DNA from: Luzula sylvatica
Taxonomy: Eukaryota > Streptophyta > Magnoliopsida > Poales > Juncaceae
NCBI GenBank assembly: GCA_946800325.1
Contig: CAMPEJ010000003.1
Coordinates: 496,001 to 560,000, forward strand
Reading direction: 5' to 3'
DNA length: 64,000 bases
The notes under the pieces are model-generated. The model was not told where the DNA came from. It searched no databases and saw only the letters and a program-made list of their open reading frames with translations. Shown here piece after piece: positions 47,101 to 61,800 of the stretch (the stretch's first letter is position 1; every line of letters starts with the position of its first letter). The translations under genes were made by a program, and so were the position numbers.

Positions 47101-48660
47101 AAATTGTTTTGAATCGAAAAACAAACTTTCTTAGTATTTGTAAATTTTGGTGAAATGTTATGTGGTAAAAGATACGATTCGAATGATCTAAAAATATGTT
47201 ATTTGAACTCCCCAAAGCATAAACAAATTGTTTTGAATCGAAAAACAAACTTTCTTAGTGTTTCTAAATTTTGGTGAAATGTTATGTGGTAAAAGATACG
47301 ATTCAAATGATCTCAAAATACGTTATTTGAACTCCCCAAAGCATAAACAGATTGATTTGAATCGAAAAACAAAATTTCTTAGTGTTTGTAAATTTTGGTG
47401 AAAAGTTATGTAGTAAAAGATACGATTCAAATGATCTCAAAATACGTTATTTGAACTCCGCAAAGCGTAAACAAATTGTTTTGAATCGAAAAACAAACTT
47501 TCTTAGTGTTTGTAAATTTTGGTGAAATGTTATGTGGTAAAAGATACGATTCAAATGATCAAAAAATACGTTATTTGAACTCCCCAAAGCATAAACAAAT
47601 TGTTTTGAATCGAAAAACAAACTGTCTTAGTGTTTGTAAATTTTGGTGAAAAGTTATGTAGTAAAAGATACGATTCAAATGATCTCAAAATACGTTATTT
47701 GAACTCCCCAAAGCGTAAACAAATTGTTTTGAATCGAAAAACAAACTTTCTTAGTGTTTGTATATTTTGGTGAAATGTTATGTGGTAAAAGATACGATTC
47801 AAATGATCTGAAAATACGTTATTTGAACTCCCCAAAGCATAAAAAGATTGTTTTGAATCGAAAAACAAACTTTCTGAGAGTTTGTAAATTTTGGTGAAAT
47901 GTTATGTGGTAAAAGATACGATTCAAATGATCAAAAAATACGTTATTTGAACTCCCCAAAGCATAAACAAATTGTTTTGAATCGAAAAACAAACTGTCTT
48001 AGTGTTTGTAAATTTTGGTGAAAAGTTATGTAGTAAAAGATACGATTCAAATGATCTCAAAATACGTTATTTGAACTCCCCAAAGCATAAACAAATTGTT
48101 TTGAATCGAAAAACAAACTTTTTTAGTGTTTGTAAATTTTGGTGAAATGTTATGTAGTAAAAGATACGATTCAAATGATCTCAAAATACGTTATTCGAAC
48201 TCCCCAAAGCATAAACAGATTGTTTTGAATCGAAAAACAAACTTTCTTTGTGTTTGTAAATTTTGGTGAAATGTTATGTAGTAAAAGAAACGATTCCAAT
48301 GATCTCAAAATACGTTATTTGAACTCCCCAAAGCATAAACAAATTGTTTTGAATCGAAAAACAAACTTTCTTAGTATTTGTAAATTTTGGTGAAATGTTA
48401 TGTGGTAAAAGATACGATTCAAATGATCAAAAAATACGTTATTTGATCTCCCCAAAGCATAAACAAATTGTTTTGAATCGAAAAACAAAATTTCTTAGTG
48501 TTTGTAAATTTTGGTGAAAAGTTATGTAGTAAAAGATACGATTCAAATGATCTCAAAATACGTTATTTGAACTCCCCAAAGCGTAAACAAATTGTTTTGA
48601 ATCGAAAAACAAACTTTCTTAGTGTTTGTAAATTTTGGTGAAATGTTATGTGGTAAAAGA
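43700..48660. repeat. 20-monomer HOR in two tandem copies (2475 bp period)
   Basis: About 43700-46190 matches 46190-48660 at an offset of 2475 bp (20 x 124 less 5), including the 119-bp markers at 44136 and 46611, the CATAAACTGATTG monomers near 44510 and 46976, and the GAACTCTCCAAAGC monomers. The copies separate near 46200 and 48675. Edges are approximate. Confidence 0.85.
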
Positions 48661-49199
48661 TACGATTCAAATGATCAAAAAATACGTTATTTGAACTCCC
48701 CAAAGCATAAACAAATTGTTTTGAATCGAAAAACAAACTGCCTTAGTGTTTGTAAATTTTGGTGAAAAGTTATGTAGTAAAAGATACGATTCAAATGATC
48801 TCAAAATACGTTATTTGAACTCCCCAAAGCGTAAACAAATTGTTTTGAATCGAAAAACAAACTTTCTTAGTGTTTGTATATTTTGGTGAAATGTTATGTG
48901 GTAAAAGATACGATTCAAATGATCTCAAAATACGTTATTTGAACTCCCCAAAGCATAAACAAATTGTTTTGAATCGAAAAACAAACTTTCTTAGTGTCTG
49001 TAAATTTTGGTGAAATGTTTTGTGGTAAAAGATACGATTCAAATGATCTCAAAATACGTTATTTGAACTCCCCAAAGAATAAACAGATTGTTTTGAATCG
49101 AAAAACAAACTTTCTTAGTGTTTGTAAATTTTGGCGAAATGTTATGTGGTAAAAGATACGATTCAAATGATCTCAAAATACGTTATTTGAACTCCCCAA

Positions 49200-52100
49200 A
49201 GCATAAACAGATTGTTTTGAATCGAAATACAAACTTTCTTAGTGTTTGTAAATTTTGGTGAAATGTTATGTGGTAAAAGATACGATTCGAATGATCTCAA
49301 ATTACGTTATTTGAACTCCCCAAAGCATAAACAGATTGTTTTGAATCGAAAAACAAACTTTCTTAGTGTTTGTAAATTTTGGTGAAATGTTATGTGGTAA
49401 AAGATACGATTCGAATGATCTAAAAATATGTTATTTGAACTCCCCAAAGCATAAACAAATTGTTTTGAATCGAAAAACAAACTTTCTTAGTGTTTGTAAA
49501 TTTTGGTGAAATGTTATGTGGTAAAAGATACGATTCAAATGATCTCAAAATACGTTATTTGAACTCCCCAAAGCATAAACAGATTGTTTTGAATCGAAAA
49601 ACAAACTTTCTTAGTGTTTGTAAATTTTGGTGAAATGTTATGTAGTAAAAGATACGATTCAAATGATCTCAAAATACGTTATTTGAACTCCCCAAAGCGT
49701 AAACAAATTGTTTTGAATCGAAAAACAAACTTTCTTAGCGTTTGTAAAATTTGGTGAAATGTTATGTGGTAAAAGATACGATTCAAATGATCTAAAAATT
49801 GGTTATTTGAACTCCCCAAAGCATAAACAAATTGTTTTGAAGGGAAAAACAAACTTTCTTAGTGTCTGTAAATTTTGGTGAAATGTTATGTGGTAAAAGA
49901 TACGATTCAAATGATCTCAAAATACGTTATTTGAACTCCCCAAAGCATAAACAGATTGTTTTGAATCGAAAAACAAACTTTCTTAGTGTTTGTAAATTTT
50001 GGTGAAATGTTATGTGGTAAAAGATACGATTCAAATGATCTCAAAATACGTTATTTGAACTCCCCAAAGCATAAACAAATTGTTTTGAATCGAAAAACAA
50101 ACTTTCTTAGTGTTTGCAAATTTTGGTGAAATGATATGTGGTAAAAGATACGATTCAAATGATCTCAAAATACGTTATTTGAACTCCCAAAAGCATAAAC
50201 AGATTGTTTTGAATCGAAAAACAAACTTTCTTAGTGTTTGTAAATTTTGGTGAAATGTTATGTGGTAAAAGATACGATTCAAATGATCTCAAAATACGTT
50301 ATTTGAACTCCCCAAAGCATAAACAAATTGTTTTGAATCGAAAAACAAACTTTCTTAGTGTTTGTAAATTTTGGTGAAATGTTATGTGGTAAAAGATACG
50401 ATTCAAATGATCTCAAAATACGTTATTTGAACTCCCCAAAGCATAAACAGATTGTTTTGAATCGAAAAACAAACTTTCTTAGTGTTTGTAAATTTTGGTG
50501 AAATGTTATGTGGTAAAAGATACGATTCAAATGATCTCAAAATACGTTATTTGAACTCCCCAAAGCATAAACAGATTGTTTTGAATCGAAAAACAAACTT
50601 TCTTAGTGTTTGTAAATTTTGGTGAAATGTTATGTAGTAAAAGATACGATTCCAATGATCTCAAAATACGTTATTTGAACTCCCCAAAGCATAAACAGAT
50701 TGTTTTGAATCGAAAAACAAACTTTCTTAGTGTTTGTAAATTTTGGTGAAATGTTATGTAGTAAAAGATACGATTCGAATGATCTCAAAATACGTTATTC
50801 GAACTCCCCAAAGCATAAACAGATTGTTTTGAATCGAAAAACAAACTTTCTTTGTGTTTGTAAATTTTGGTGAAATGTTATGTAGTAAAAGAAACGATTC
50901 CAATGATCTCAAAATACGTTATTTGAACTCCCCAAAGCATAAACAAATTGTTTTGAATCGAAAAACAAACTTTCTTAGTGTTTGTAAATTTTGGTGAAAT
51001 GTTATGTGGTAAAAGATACGATTCGAATGATCTAAAAATATGTTATTTGAACTCCCCAAAGCATAAACAAATTGTTTTGAATCGAAAAACAAACTTTCTT
51101 AGTGTTTCTAAATTTTGGTGAAATGTTATGTGGTAAAAGATACGATTCAAATGATCTCAAAATACGTTATTTGAACTCCCCAAAGCATAAACAGATTGAT
51201 TTGAATCGAAAAACAAACTTTCCTAGTGTTTGTAAATTTTGGTGAAAAGTTATGTAGTAAAAGATACGATTCAAATGATCTCAAAATACGTTATTTGAAC
51301 TCCCCAAAGCGTAAACAAATTGTTTTGAATCGAAAAACAAACTTTCTTAGTGTTTGTAAATTTTGGTGAAATGTTATGTGGTAAAAGATACGATTCAAAT
51401 GATCAAAAAATACGTTATTTGATCTCCCCAAAGCATAAACAAATTGTTTTGAATCGAAAAACAAACTGTCTTAGTGTTTGTAAATTTTGGTGAAAAGTTA
51501 TGTAGTAAAAGATACGATTCAAATGATCTCAAAATACGTTATTTGAACTCCCCAAAGCGTAAACAAATTGTTTTGAATCGAAAAACAAACTTTCTTAGTG
51601 TTTGTATATTTTGGTGAAATGTTATGTGGTAAAAGATACGATTCAAATGATCTGAAAATACGTTATTTGAACTCCCCAAAGCATAAACAGATTGTTTTGA
51701 ATCCAAAAACAATCTTTCTGAGAGTTTGTAAATTTTGGTGAAATGTTATGTGGTAAAAGATACGATTCAAATGATCTCAAAATACGTTATTTGAACTCCC
51801 CAAAGCATAAACAAATTGTTTTGAATCGAAAAACAATCTTTCTTAGTGTTTGTTAATTTTGGTGAAATGATATGTGGTAAAAGATACGATTCAAATGATC
51901 TCAAATTACGTTATTTGAACTCCCCAAAGCATAAGCAGATTGTTTTGAATCGAAAAACAAACTTTCTTAGTGTTTGTAAATTTTGGTGAAATGTTATGTG
52001 GTAAAAGATACGATTCGAATGATCTAAAAATATGTTATTTGAACTCCCCAAAGCATAAACAAATTGTTTTGAATCGAAAAACAAACATTCTTAGTGTTTG

Positions 52101-53880
52101 TAAATTTTGGTGAAATGTTATGTGGTAAAAGATACGATTCAAATGATCTCAAAATACGTTATTTGAACTCCCCAAAGCATAAACAGATTGTTTTGAATCG
52201 AAAAACAAACTTTCTTAGTGTTTGTAAATTTTGGTGAAATGTTATGTGGTAAAAGATACGATTCAAATGATCTCAAAATACGTTATTTGAACTCCCCAAA
52301 GCATAAACAGATTGTTTTGAATCGAAAAACAAACTTTCTTAGTGTTTGTAAATTTTGGTGAAATGTTATGTAGTAAAAGATACGATTCAAATGATCTCAA
52401 AATACGTTATTTGAACTCCCCAAAGCGTAAACAAATTGTTTTGAATCGAAAAACAAACTTTCTTAGCGTTTGTAAAATTTGGTGAAATGTTATGTGGTAA
52501 AAGATACGATTCAAATGATCTAAAAATTGGTTATTTGAACTCCCCAAAGCATAAACAAATTGTTTTGAAGGGAAAAACAAACTTTCTTAGTGTCTGTAAA
52601 TTTTGGTGAAATGTTATGTGGTAAAAGATACGATTCAAATGATCTCAAAATACGTTATTTGAACTCCCCAAAGCATAAACAGATTGTTTTGAATCGAAAA
52701 ACAAACTTTCTTAGTGTTTGTAAATTTTGGTGAAATGTTATGTGGTAAAAGATACGATTCAAATGATCTCAAAATACGTTATTTGAACTCCCCAAAGCAT
52801 AAACAAATTGTTTTGAATCGAAAAACAAACTTTCTTAGTGTTTGCAAATTTTGGTGAAATGATATGTGGTAAAAGATACGATTCAAATGATCTCAAAATA
52901 CGTTATTTGAACTCCCAAAAGCATAAACAGATTGTTTTGAATCGAAAAACAAACTTTCTTAGTGTTTGTAAATTTTGGTGAAATGTTATGTGGTAAAAGA
53001 TACGATTCAAATGATCTCAAAATACGTTATTTGAACTCCCCAAAGCATAAACAAATTGTTTTGAATCGAAAAACAAACTTTCTTAGTGTTTGTAAATTTT
53101 GGTGAAATGTTATGTGGTAAAAGATACGATTCAAATGATCTCAAAATACGTTATTTGAACTCCCCAAAGCATAAACAGATTGTTTTGAATCGAAAAACAA
53201 ACTTTCTTAGTGTTTGTAAATTTTGGTGAAATGTTATGTAGTAAAAGATACGATTCCAATGATCTCAAAATACGTTATTTGAACTCCCCAAAGCATAAAC
53301 AGATTGTTTTGAATCGAAAAACAAACTTTCTTAGTGTTTGTAAATTTTGGTGAAATGTTATGTAGTAAAAGATACGATTCGAATGATCTCAAAATACGTT
53401 ATTCGAACTCCCCAAAGCATAAACAGATTGTTTTGAATCGAAAAACAAACTTTCTTTGTGTTTGTAAATTTTGGTGAAATGTTATGTAGTAAAAGAAACG
53501 ATTCCAATGATCTCAAAATACGTTATTTGAACTCCCCAAAGCATAAACAAATTGTTTTGAATCGAAAAACAAACTTTCTTAGTGTTTGTAAATTTTGGTG
53601 AAATGTTATGTGGTAAAAGATACGATTCGAATGATCTAAAAATATGTTATTTGAACTCCCCAAAGCATAAACAAATTGTTTTGAATCGAAAAACAAACTT
53701 TCTTAGTGTTTCTAAATTTTGGTGAAATGTTATGTGGTAAAAGATACGATTCAAATGATCTCAAAATACGTTATTTGAACTCCCCAAAGCATAAACAGAT
53801 TGATTTGAATCGAAAAACAAACTTTCCTAGTGTTTGTAAATTTTGGTGAAAAGTTATGTAGTAAAAGATACGATTCAAAT
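49200..53880. repeat. 21-22-monomer HOR in two tandem copies (2604/2728 bp offset)
   Basis: Matching rare variants include AAATTGGTTATTTG (49800 and 52529, offset 2728), CTCAAATTACG (49297 and 51901, offset 2604), GTAGTAAAAGATACGATTCC (50635 and 53239, offset 2604) and TTTCCTAGTG (51221 and 53825, offset 2604). The offset changes by exactly one monomer between sub-blocks, so one copy gained and lost a monomer after duplication. Confidence 0.82.
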
Positions 53881-56800
53881 GATCTCAAAATACGTTATAT
53901 GAACTCCCCAAAGCATAAACAAATTGTTTTGAATCGAAAAACAAACATTCTTAGTGTTTGTTAATTTTGGTGAAATGTTATGTGGTAAAAGATACGATTC
54001 AAATGATCTCAAAATACGTTATTTGAACTCCCCAAAGCATAAGCAGATTGTTTTCAATCGAAAAACAAACTTTCTTAGTGTTTGTAAATTTTGGCGAAAT
54101 GTTATGTGGTAAAAGATACGATTCAAATGATCTCAAAATACGTTATTTGAACTCCCCAAACCATAAACAAATTGTTTTGAATCGAAAAACAAACTTTCTT
54201 AGTGTTTGTAAATTTTGGTGAAATGTTATGTGGTAAAAGATACGATTCAAATGATCTCAAAATACGTTATTTGAACTCCCCAAAGCATAAACAGATTGTT
54301 TTGAATCGAAAAACAAACTTTCTTAGTGTTTGTAAATTTTGGTGAAATGTTATGTGGTAAAAGATACGATTCAAATGATCTCAAAATACGTTATTTGAAC
54401 TCCCCAAAGCATAAACAAATTGTTTTCAATCGAAAAACAAACTTTCTTAGTGTTTGTAAATTTTGGCGAAATGTTATGTGGTAAAAGATACGATTCAAAT
54501 GATCTCAAAATACGTTATTTGAACTCCCCAAACCATAAACAAATTGTTTTGAATCGAAAAACAAACTTTCTTAGTGTTTGTAAATTTTGGTAAAATGTTA
54601 TGTGGTAAAAGATACGATTCAAATGATCTCAAAATACGTTATTTGAACTCCCCAAAGCATAAACAGATTGTTTTGAATCGAAAAACAAACTTTCTTAGTG
54701 TTTGTAAATTTTGGTGAAATGTTATGTGGTAAAAGATACGATTCAAATGATCTCAAAATACGTTATTTGTACTCCCCAAAGCATAAACAGATTGTTTTGA
54801 ATCGAAAAACAAACTTTCTTAGTGTTTGTAAATTTTGGTGAAATGTTATGTGGTAAAAGATACGATTCAAATGATCTCAAAATACGTTATTTGAACTCCC
54901 CAAAGCATAAACAGATTGTTTTGAATCGAAAAACAAACTTTCTTAGTGTTTGTAAATTTTGGTGAAATGTTATGTGGTAAAAGATACGATTCAAATGATC
55001 TCAAAATACGTTATTTGAACTCCCCAAAGCATAAACAGATTGTTTTGAATCGAAAAACAAACTTTCTTAGTGTTTGTAAATTTTGGTGAAATGTTATGTA
55101 GTAAAAGATACGATTCAAATGATCTCAAAATACGTTATTTGAACTCCCCAAAGCATAAACAGATTGTTTTGAATCGAAAAACAAACTTTCTTAGTGTTTG
55201 TAAATTTTGGTGAAATGTTATGTGGTAAAAGATACGATTCGAATGATCTAAAAATATGTTATTTGAACTCCCCATAGCATAAAAAATTGTTTTGAATCGA
55301 AAAACAAACTTTCTTAGTGTTTGTAAATTTTGGTGAAATGTTATGTGGTAAAAGATACGATTTGAATGATCTAAAAATATGTTATTTGAACTCCCCAAAG
55401 CATAAACAAATTGTTTTGAATCGAAAAACAAACTTTCTTAGTGTTTGTAAATTTTGGTGAAATGTTATGTGGTAAAAGATACGATTCGAATGATCTCAAA
55501 ATACGTTATTTGAACTCCCCAAAGCATAAACAGATTGTTTTGAATCGAAAAACAAACTTTCTTAGTGTTTGTAAATTTTGGTGAAATGTTATGTGGTAAA
55601 AGATACGATTCAAATGATCTCAAAATACGTTATTTGAACTCCCCAAAGCGTAAACAAATTGTTTTGAATCGAAAAACAAACTTTCTTAGCGTTTGTAAAA
55701 TTTGGTGAAATGTTATGTGGTAAAAGATACGATTCAAATGATCTAAAAATTCGTTATTTGAACTCCCCAAAGCATAAACAAATTGTTTTGAATCGAAAAA
55801 CAAACTGTCTTAGTGTTTGTAAATTTTGGTGAAATGTTATGTGGTAAAAGATACGATTCAAATGATCTCAAAATACGTTATTTGAACTCCCCAAAGCATA
55901 AACAGATTGTTTTGAATCGAAAAACAAACTGTCTTAGTGTTTGTAAATTTTGGTGAAATGTTATGTGGTAAAAGATACGATTCAAATGATCTCAAAATAC
56001 GTTATTTGTACTCCCCAAAGCATAAACAGATTGTTTTGAATCGAAAAACAAACTTTCTTAGTGTTTGTAAATTTTGGTGAAAAGTTATGTAGTAAAAGAT
56101 ACGATTCAAATGATCTCAAAATACGTTATTTGAACTCCCCAAAGCATAAACAGATTGTTTTGAATCGAAAAACAAACTTTCTTAGTGTTTGTAAATTTTG
56201 GTGAAATGTTATGTGGTAAAAGATACGATTCGAATGATCTAAAAATATGTTATTTGAACTCCCCAAAGCATAAAAAATTGTTTTGAATCGAAAAACAAAC
56301 TTTCTTAGTGTTTGTAAATTTTGGTGAAATGTTATGTGGTAAAAGATACGATTCGAATGATCTAAAAATATGTTATTTGAACTCCCCAAAGCATAAACAG
56401 ATTGTTTTGAATCGAAAAACAAACTTTCTTAGTGTTTGTAAATTTTGGTGAAATGTTATGTGGTAAAAGATACGATTCGAATGATCTAAAAATATGTTAT
56501 TTGAACTCCCCAAAGCATAAAAAATTGTTTTGAATCGAAAAACAAACTTTCTTAGTGTTTGTAAATTTTGGTGAAATGTTATGTGGTAAAAGATACGATT
56601 TGAATGATCTAAAAATATGTTATTTGAACTCCCCAAAGCATAAACAAATTGTTTTGAATCGAAAAACAAACTTTCTTAGTGTTTGTAAATTTTGGTGAAA
56701 TGTTATGTGGTAAAAGTTACGATTCGAATGATCTCAAAATACGTTATTTGAACTCCCCAAAGCATAAACAGATTGTTTTGAATCGAAAAACAAACTTTCT

Positions 56801-58610
56801 TAGTGTTTGTAAATTTTGGTGAAATGTTATGTGGTAAAAGATACGATTCAAATGATCTGAAAATACGTTATTTGAACTCCCCAAAGCGTAAACAAATTGT
56901 TTTGAATCGAAAAACAAACTTTCTTAGCGTTTGTAAAATTTGGTGAAATGTTATGTGGTAAAAGATACGATTCAAATGATCTAAAAATTCGTTATTTGAA
57001 CTCCCCAAAGCATAAACAAATTGTTTTGAATCGAAAAACAAACTGTCTTAGTGTTTGTAAATTTTGGTGAAATGTTATGTGGTAAAAGATACGATTCAAA
57101 TGATCTCAAAATACGTTATTTGAACTCCCCAAAGCATAAACAGATTGTTTTGAATCGAAAAACAAACTTTCTTAGTGTTTGTAAATTTTGGTGAAATGTT
57201 ATGTGGTAAAAGATACGATTCGAATGATCTCAAAATACGTTATTTGAACTCCCCAAAGCATAAACAAATTGTTTTGAATCGAAAAACAAACTTTCTTAGT
57301 GTTTGTAAATTTTGGTGAAATATTATGTGGTAAAAGATACGATTCAAATGATCTCAAAATACGTTATTTGAACTCCCCAAAGCGTAAACAAATTGTTTTG
57401 AATCGAAAAACAAACTTTCTTAGTGTTTGCAAATTTTGGTGAAATGTTATGTGGTAAAAGAAACGATTCCAATGATCTCAAAATACGTTATTTGAACTCC
57501 CCAAAGCATAAACAGATTGTTTTGAATCGAAAAACAAACTTTCTTAGTGTTTGTAAATTTTGGTGAAATGTTATGTAGTAAAAGATACGATTCAAATGAT
57601 CTCAAAATACGTTATTCGAACTCCCCAAAGCATAAACAGATTGTTTTGAATCGAAAAACAAACTTTCTTTGTGTTTGTAAATTTTGGTGAAATGTTATGT
57701 AGTAAAAGAAACGATTCCAATGATCTCAAAATACGTTATTTGAACTCCCCAAAGCATAAACAAATTGTTTTGAATCGAAAAACAAACTTTCTTAGTATTT
57801 GTAAATTTTGGTGAAATGTTATGTGGTAAAAGATACGATTCGAATGATCTAAAAATATGTTATTTGAACTCCCCAAAGCATAAACAAATTGTTTTGAATC
57901 AAAAAATAAACTTTCTTAGTGTTTCTAAATTTTGGTGAAATGTTATGTGGTAAAAGATACGATTCAAATGATCTCAAAATACGTTATTTGAACTCCCCAA
58001 AGCATAAACAGATTGATTTGAAACGAAAAACAAAATTTCTTAGTGTTTGTAAATTTTGGTGAAAAGTTATGTAGTAAAAGATACAATTCAAATGATCTCA
58101 AAATACGTTATTTGAACTCCCCAAAGCGTAAACAAATTGTTTTGAATCGAAAAACAAACTTTCTTAGTGTTTGTAAATTTTGGTGAAATGTTATGTGGTA
58201 AAAGATACGATTCAAATGATCAAAAAATACGTTATTTGAACTCCCCAAAGCATAAACAAATTGTTTTGAATCGAAAAACAAACTGTCTTAGTGTTTGTAA
58301 ATTTTGGTGAAAAGTTATGTAGTAAAAGATACGATTCAAATGATCTCAAAATACGTTATTCGAACTCCCCAAAGCATAAACAGATTGTTTTGAATCGAAA
58401 AACAAACTTTCTTTGTGTTTGTAAATTTTGGTGAAATGTTATGTGGTAAAAGATACGATTCCAATGATCTGAAAATACGTTATTTGAACTCCCCAAAGCA
58501 TAAACAGATTGTTTTGAATCGAAAAACAAACTTTCTTAGTGTTTGTAAATTTTGGTGAAATGTTATGTGGTAAAAGATACGATTCGAATGATCTCAAAAT
58601 ATGTTATTTG

Positions 58611-58625
58611 AACTCCCCAAAGATT
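58611..58625. other. 9-bp deletion in one satellite monomer
   Basis: CCCCAAAGATTG replaces the usual CCCCAAAGCATAAACAGATTG, removing 9 bp. It is a single event that I do not see elsewhere. Confidence 0.85.
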
Positions 58626-58899
58626 GTTTTGAATCGAAAAACAAACTTTCTTAGTGTTTGTAAATTTTGGTGAAATGTTATGTGGTAAAAGATACGATTC
58701 GAATGATCTAAAAATATGTTATTTGAACTCCCCAAAGCATAAACAAATTGTTTTGAATCGAAAAACAAACTTTCTTAGTGTTTGTAAATTTTGGTGAAAT
58801 GTTATGTGGTAAAAGATACGATTCGAATGATCTAAAAATATGTTATTTGAACTCCCCAAAGCATAAACAAATTGTTTTGAATCGAAAAACAAACTGTCT

Positions 58900-61800
58900 T
58901 AGTGTTTGTAAATTTTGGTGAAATATTATGTAGTAAAAGATACGATTCAAATGATCTCAAAATACGTTATTTGAACTCCCCAAAGCGTAAACAAATTGTT
59001 TTGAATCGAAAAACAAACTTTCTTAGCGTTTGTAAAATTTGGTGAAATGTTATGTGGTAAAAGATACGATTCAAATGATCTGAAAATACGTTATTTGAAC
59101 TCCCCAAAGCATAAACAAATTGTTTTGAAGGGAAAAACAAACTGTCTTAGTGTTTGTAAATTTTGGTGAAATGTTATGTGGTAAAAGATACGATTCAAAT
59201 GATCTCAAAATACGTTATTTGAACTCCCCAAAGCATAAACAGATTGTTTTGAATCGAAAAACAAACTTTCTTAGTGTTTGTAAATTTTGGTGAAATGTTA
59301 TGTGGTAAAAGATACGATTCAAATGATCTCAAAATACGTTATTTGAACTCCCCAAAGCATAAACAAATTGTTTTGAATCGAAAAACAAACTTTCTTAGTG
59401 TTTGCAAATTTTGGTGAAATGATATGTGGTAAAAGATACGATTCAAATGATCTCAAAATACGTTATTTGAACTCCCAAAAGCATAAACAGATTGTTTTGA
59501 ATCGAAAAACAAACTTTCTTAGTGTTTGTAAATTTTGGTGAATTGTTATGTGGTAAAAGATACGATTCGAATGATCTAAAAATACGTAATTTGAACTCCC
59601 CAAAGCATAAACAAATTGTTTTGAATCGAAAAACAAACTGGCTTAGTGTTTGTAAATTTTGGTGAAATGTCATGTGGTAAAAGATACGATTCAAATGATC
59701 TCAAAATACGTTATTTGAACTCCCCAAAGCATAAACAGATTGTTTTGAAAAACAAACTTTCTTAGTGTTTGTAAATTTTGGTGAAATGTTATGTGGTAAA
59801 AGATACAATTCAAATGATCTCAAAATACGTTATTTGAACTCCCCAAAGCATAAACAGATTGTTTTGAATCGAAAAACAAACTTTCTTAGTGTTTGTAAAT
59901 TTTGGTGAAATGTTATGTAGTAAAAGAAACGATTCCAATGATCTCAAAATACGTTATTTGAACTCCACAAAGCATAAACAGATTGTTTTGAATCGAAAAA
60001 CAAACTTTCTTAGTGTTTGTAAATTTTGGTGAAATGTTATGTAGTAAAAGATACGATTCAAATGATCTCAAAATACGTTATTCGAACTCCCCAAAGCATA
60101 AACAGATTGTTTTGAATCGAAAAACAAACTTTCTTTGTGTTTGTAAATTTTGGTGAAATGTTATGTAGTAAAAGAAACGATTCCAATGATCTCAAAATAC
60201 GTTATTTGAACTCCCCAAAGCATAAACAAATTGTTTTGAATCGAAAAACAAACTTTCTTAGTATTTGTAAATTTTGGTGAAATGTTATGTGGTAAAAGAT
60301 ACGATTCGAATGATCTAAAAATATGTTATTTGAACTCCCCAAAGCATAAACAAATTGTTTTGAATCAAAAAACAAACTTTCTTAGTGTTTCTAAATTTTG
60401 GTGAAATGTTATGTGGTAAAAGATACGATTCAAATGATCTCAAAATACGTTATTTGAACTCCCCAAAGCATAAACAGATTGATTTGAATCGAAAAACAAA
60501 ATTTCTTAGTGTTTGTAAATTTTGGTGAAAAGTTGTGTAGTAAAAGATACGATTCAAATGATCTCAAAATACGTTATTTGAACTCCCCAAAGCGTAAACA
60601 AATTGTTTTGAATCGAAAAACAAACTTTCTTAGTGTTTGTAAATTTTGGTGAAATGTTATGTGGTAAAAGATACGATTCAAATGATCAAAAAATACGTTA
60701 TTTGAACTCCCCAAAGCATAAACAAATTGTTTTGAATCGAAAAACAAACTGTCTTAGTGTTTGTAAATTTTGGTGAAAAGTTATGTAGTAAAAGATACGA
60801 TTCAAATGATCTCAAAATACGTTATTTGAACTCCCCAAAGCGTAAACAAATTGTTTTGAATCGAAAAACAAACTTTCTTAGTGTTTGTATATTTTGGTGA
60901 AATGTTATGTGGTAAAAGATACGATTCAAATGATCTGAAAATACGTTATTTGAACTCCCCAAAGCATAAACAGATTGTTTTGAATCGAAAAACAAACTTT
61001 CTGAGAGTTTGTAAATTTTGGTGAAATGTTATGTGGTAAAAGATACGATTCAAATGATCTCAAAATACGTTATTTGAACTCCCCAAAGCATAAACAAATT
61101 GTTTTGAATCGAAAAACAAACTTTCTTAGTGTTTGTTAATTTTGGTGAAATGATATGTGGTAAAAGATACGATTCAAATGATCTCAAAATACGTTATTTG
61201 AACTCCCCAAAGCATAAACAGATTGTTTTGAATCGAAAAACAAACTTTCTTAGTGTTTGTAAATTTTGGTGAAATGTTATGTGGTAAAAGATACGATTCG
61301 AATGATCTAAAAATATGTTATTTGAACTCCCCAAAGCATAAACAAATTGTTTTGAATCGAAAAACAAACTTTCTTAGTGTTTGTAAATTTTGGTGAAATG
61401 TTATGTGGTAAAAGATACGATTCGAATGATCTAAAAATATGTTATTTGAACTCCCCAAAGCATAAACAAATTGTTTTGAATCGAAAAACAAACTTTCTTA
61501 GTGTTTGTAAATTTTGGTGAAATATTATGTAGTAAAAGATACGATTCAAATGATCTCAAAATACGTTATTTGAACTCCCCAAAGCGTAAACAAATTGTTT
61601 TGAATCGAAAAACAAAATTTCTTAGCGTTTGTAAAATTTGGTGAAATGTTATGTGGTAAAAGATACGATTCAAATGATCAAAAAATACGTTATTTGAACT
61701 CCCCAAAGCATAAACAAATTGTTTTGAATCGAAAAACAAACTGTCTTAGTGTTTGTAAATTTTGGTGAAAAGTTATGTAGTAAAAGATACGATTCAAATG

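Larger units (their letters stand above)
46611..59737. repeat. 13.1-kb stretch without the 119-bp marker monomer
   Basis: About 106 monomers between markers at 46611 and 59738, far longer than any other interval. The length fits 106 x 124 less 5, less 9 (deletion near 58620) and less 3 (three 123-bp monomers near 55280, 56270 and 56520). It contains its own 21-22-monomer duplication (49200-53880) and a cluster of 123-bp monomers at 55-56.6 kb, so it is a differently evolved sub-array. Confidence 0.8.
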
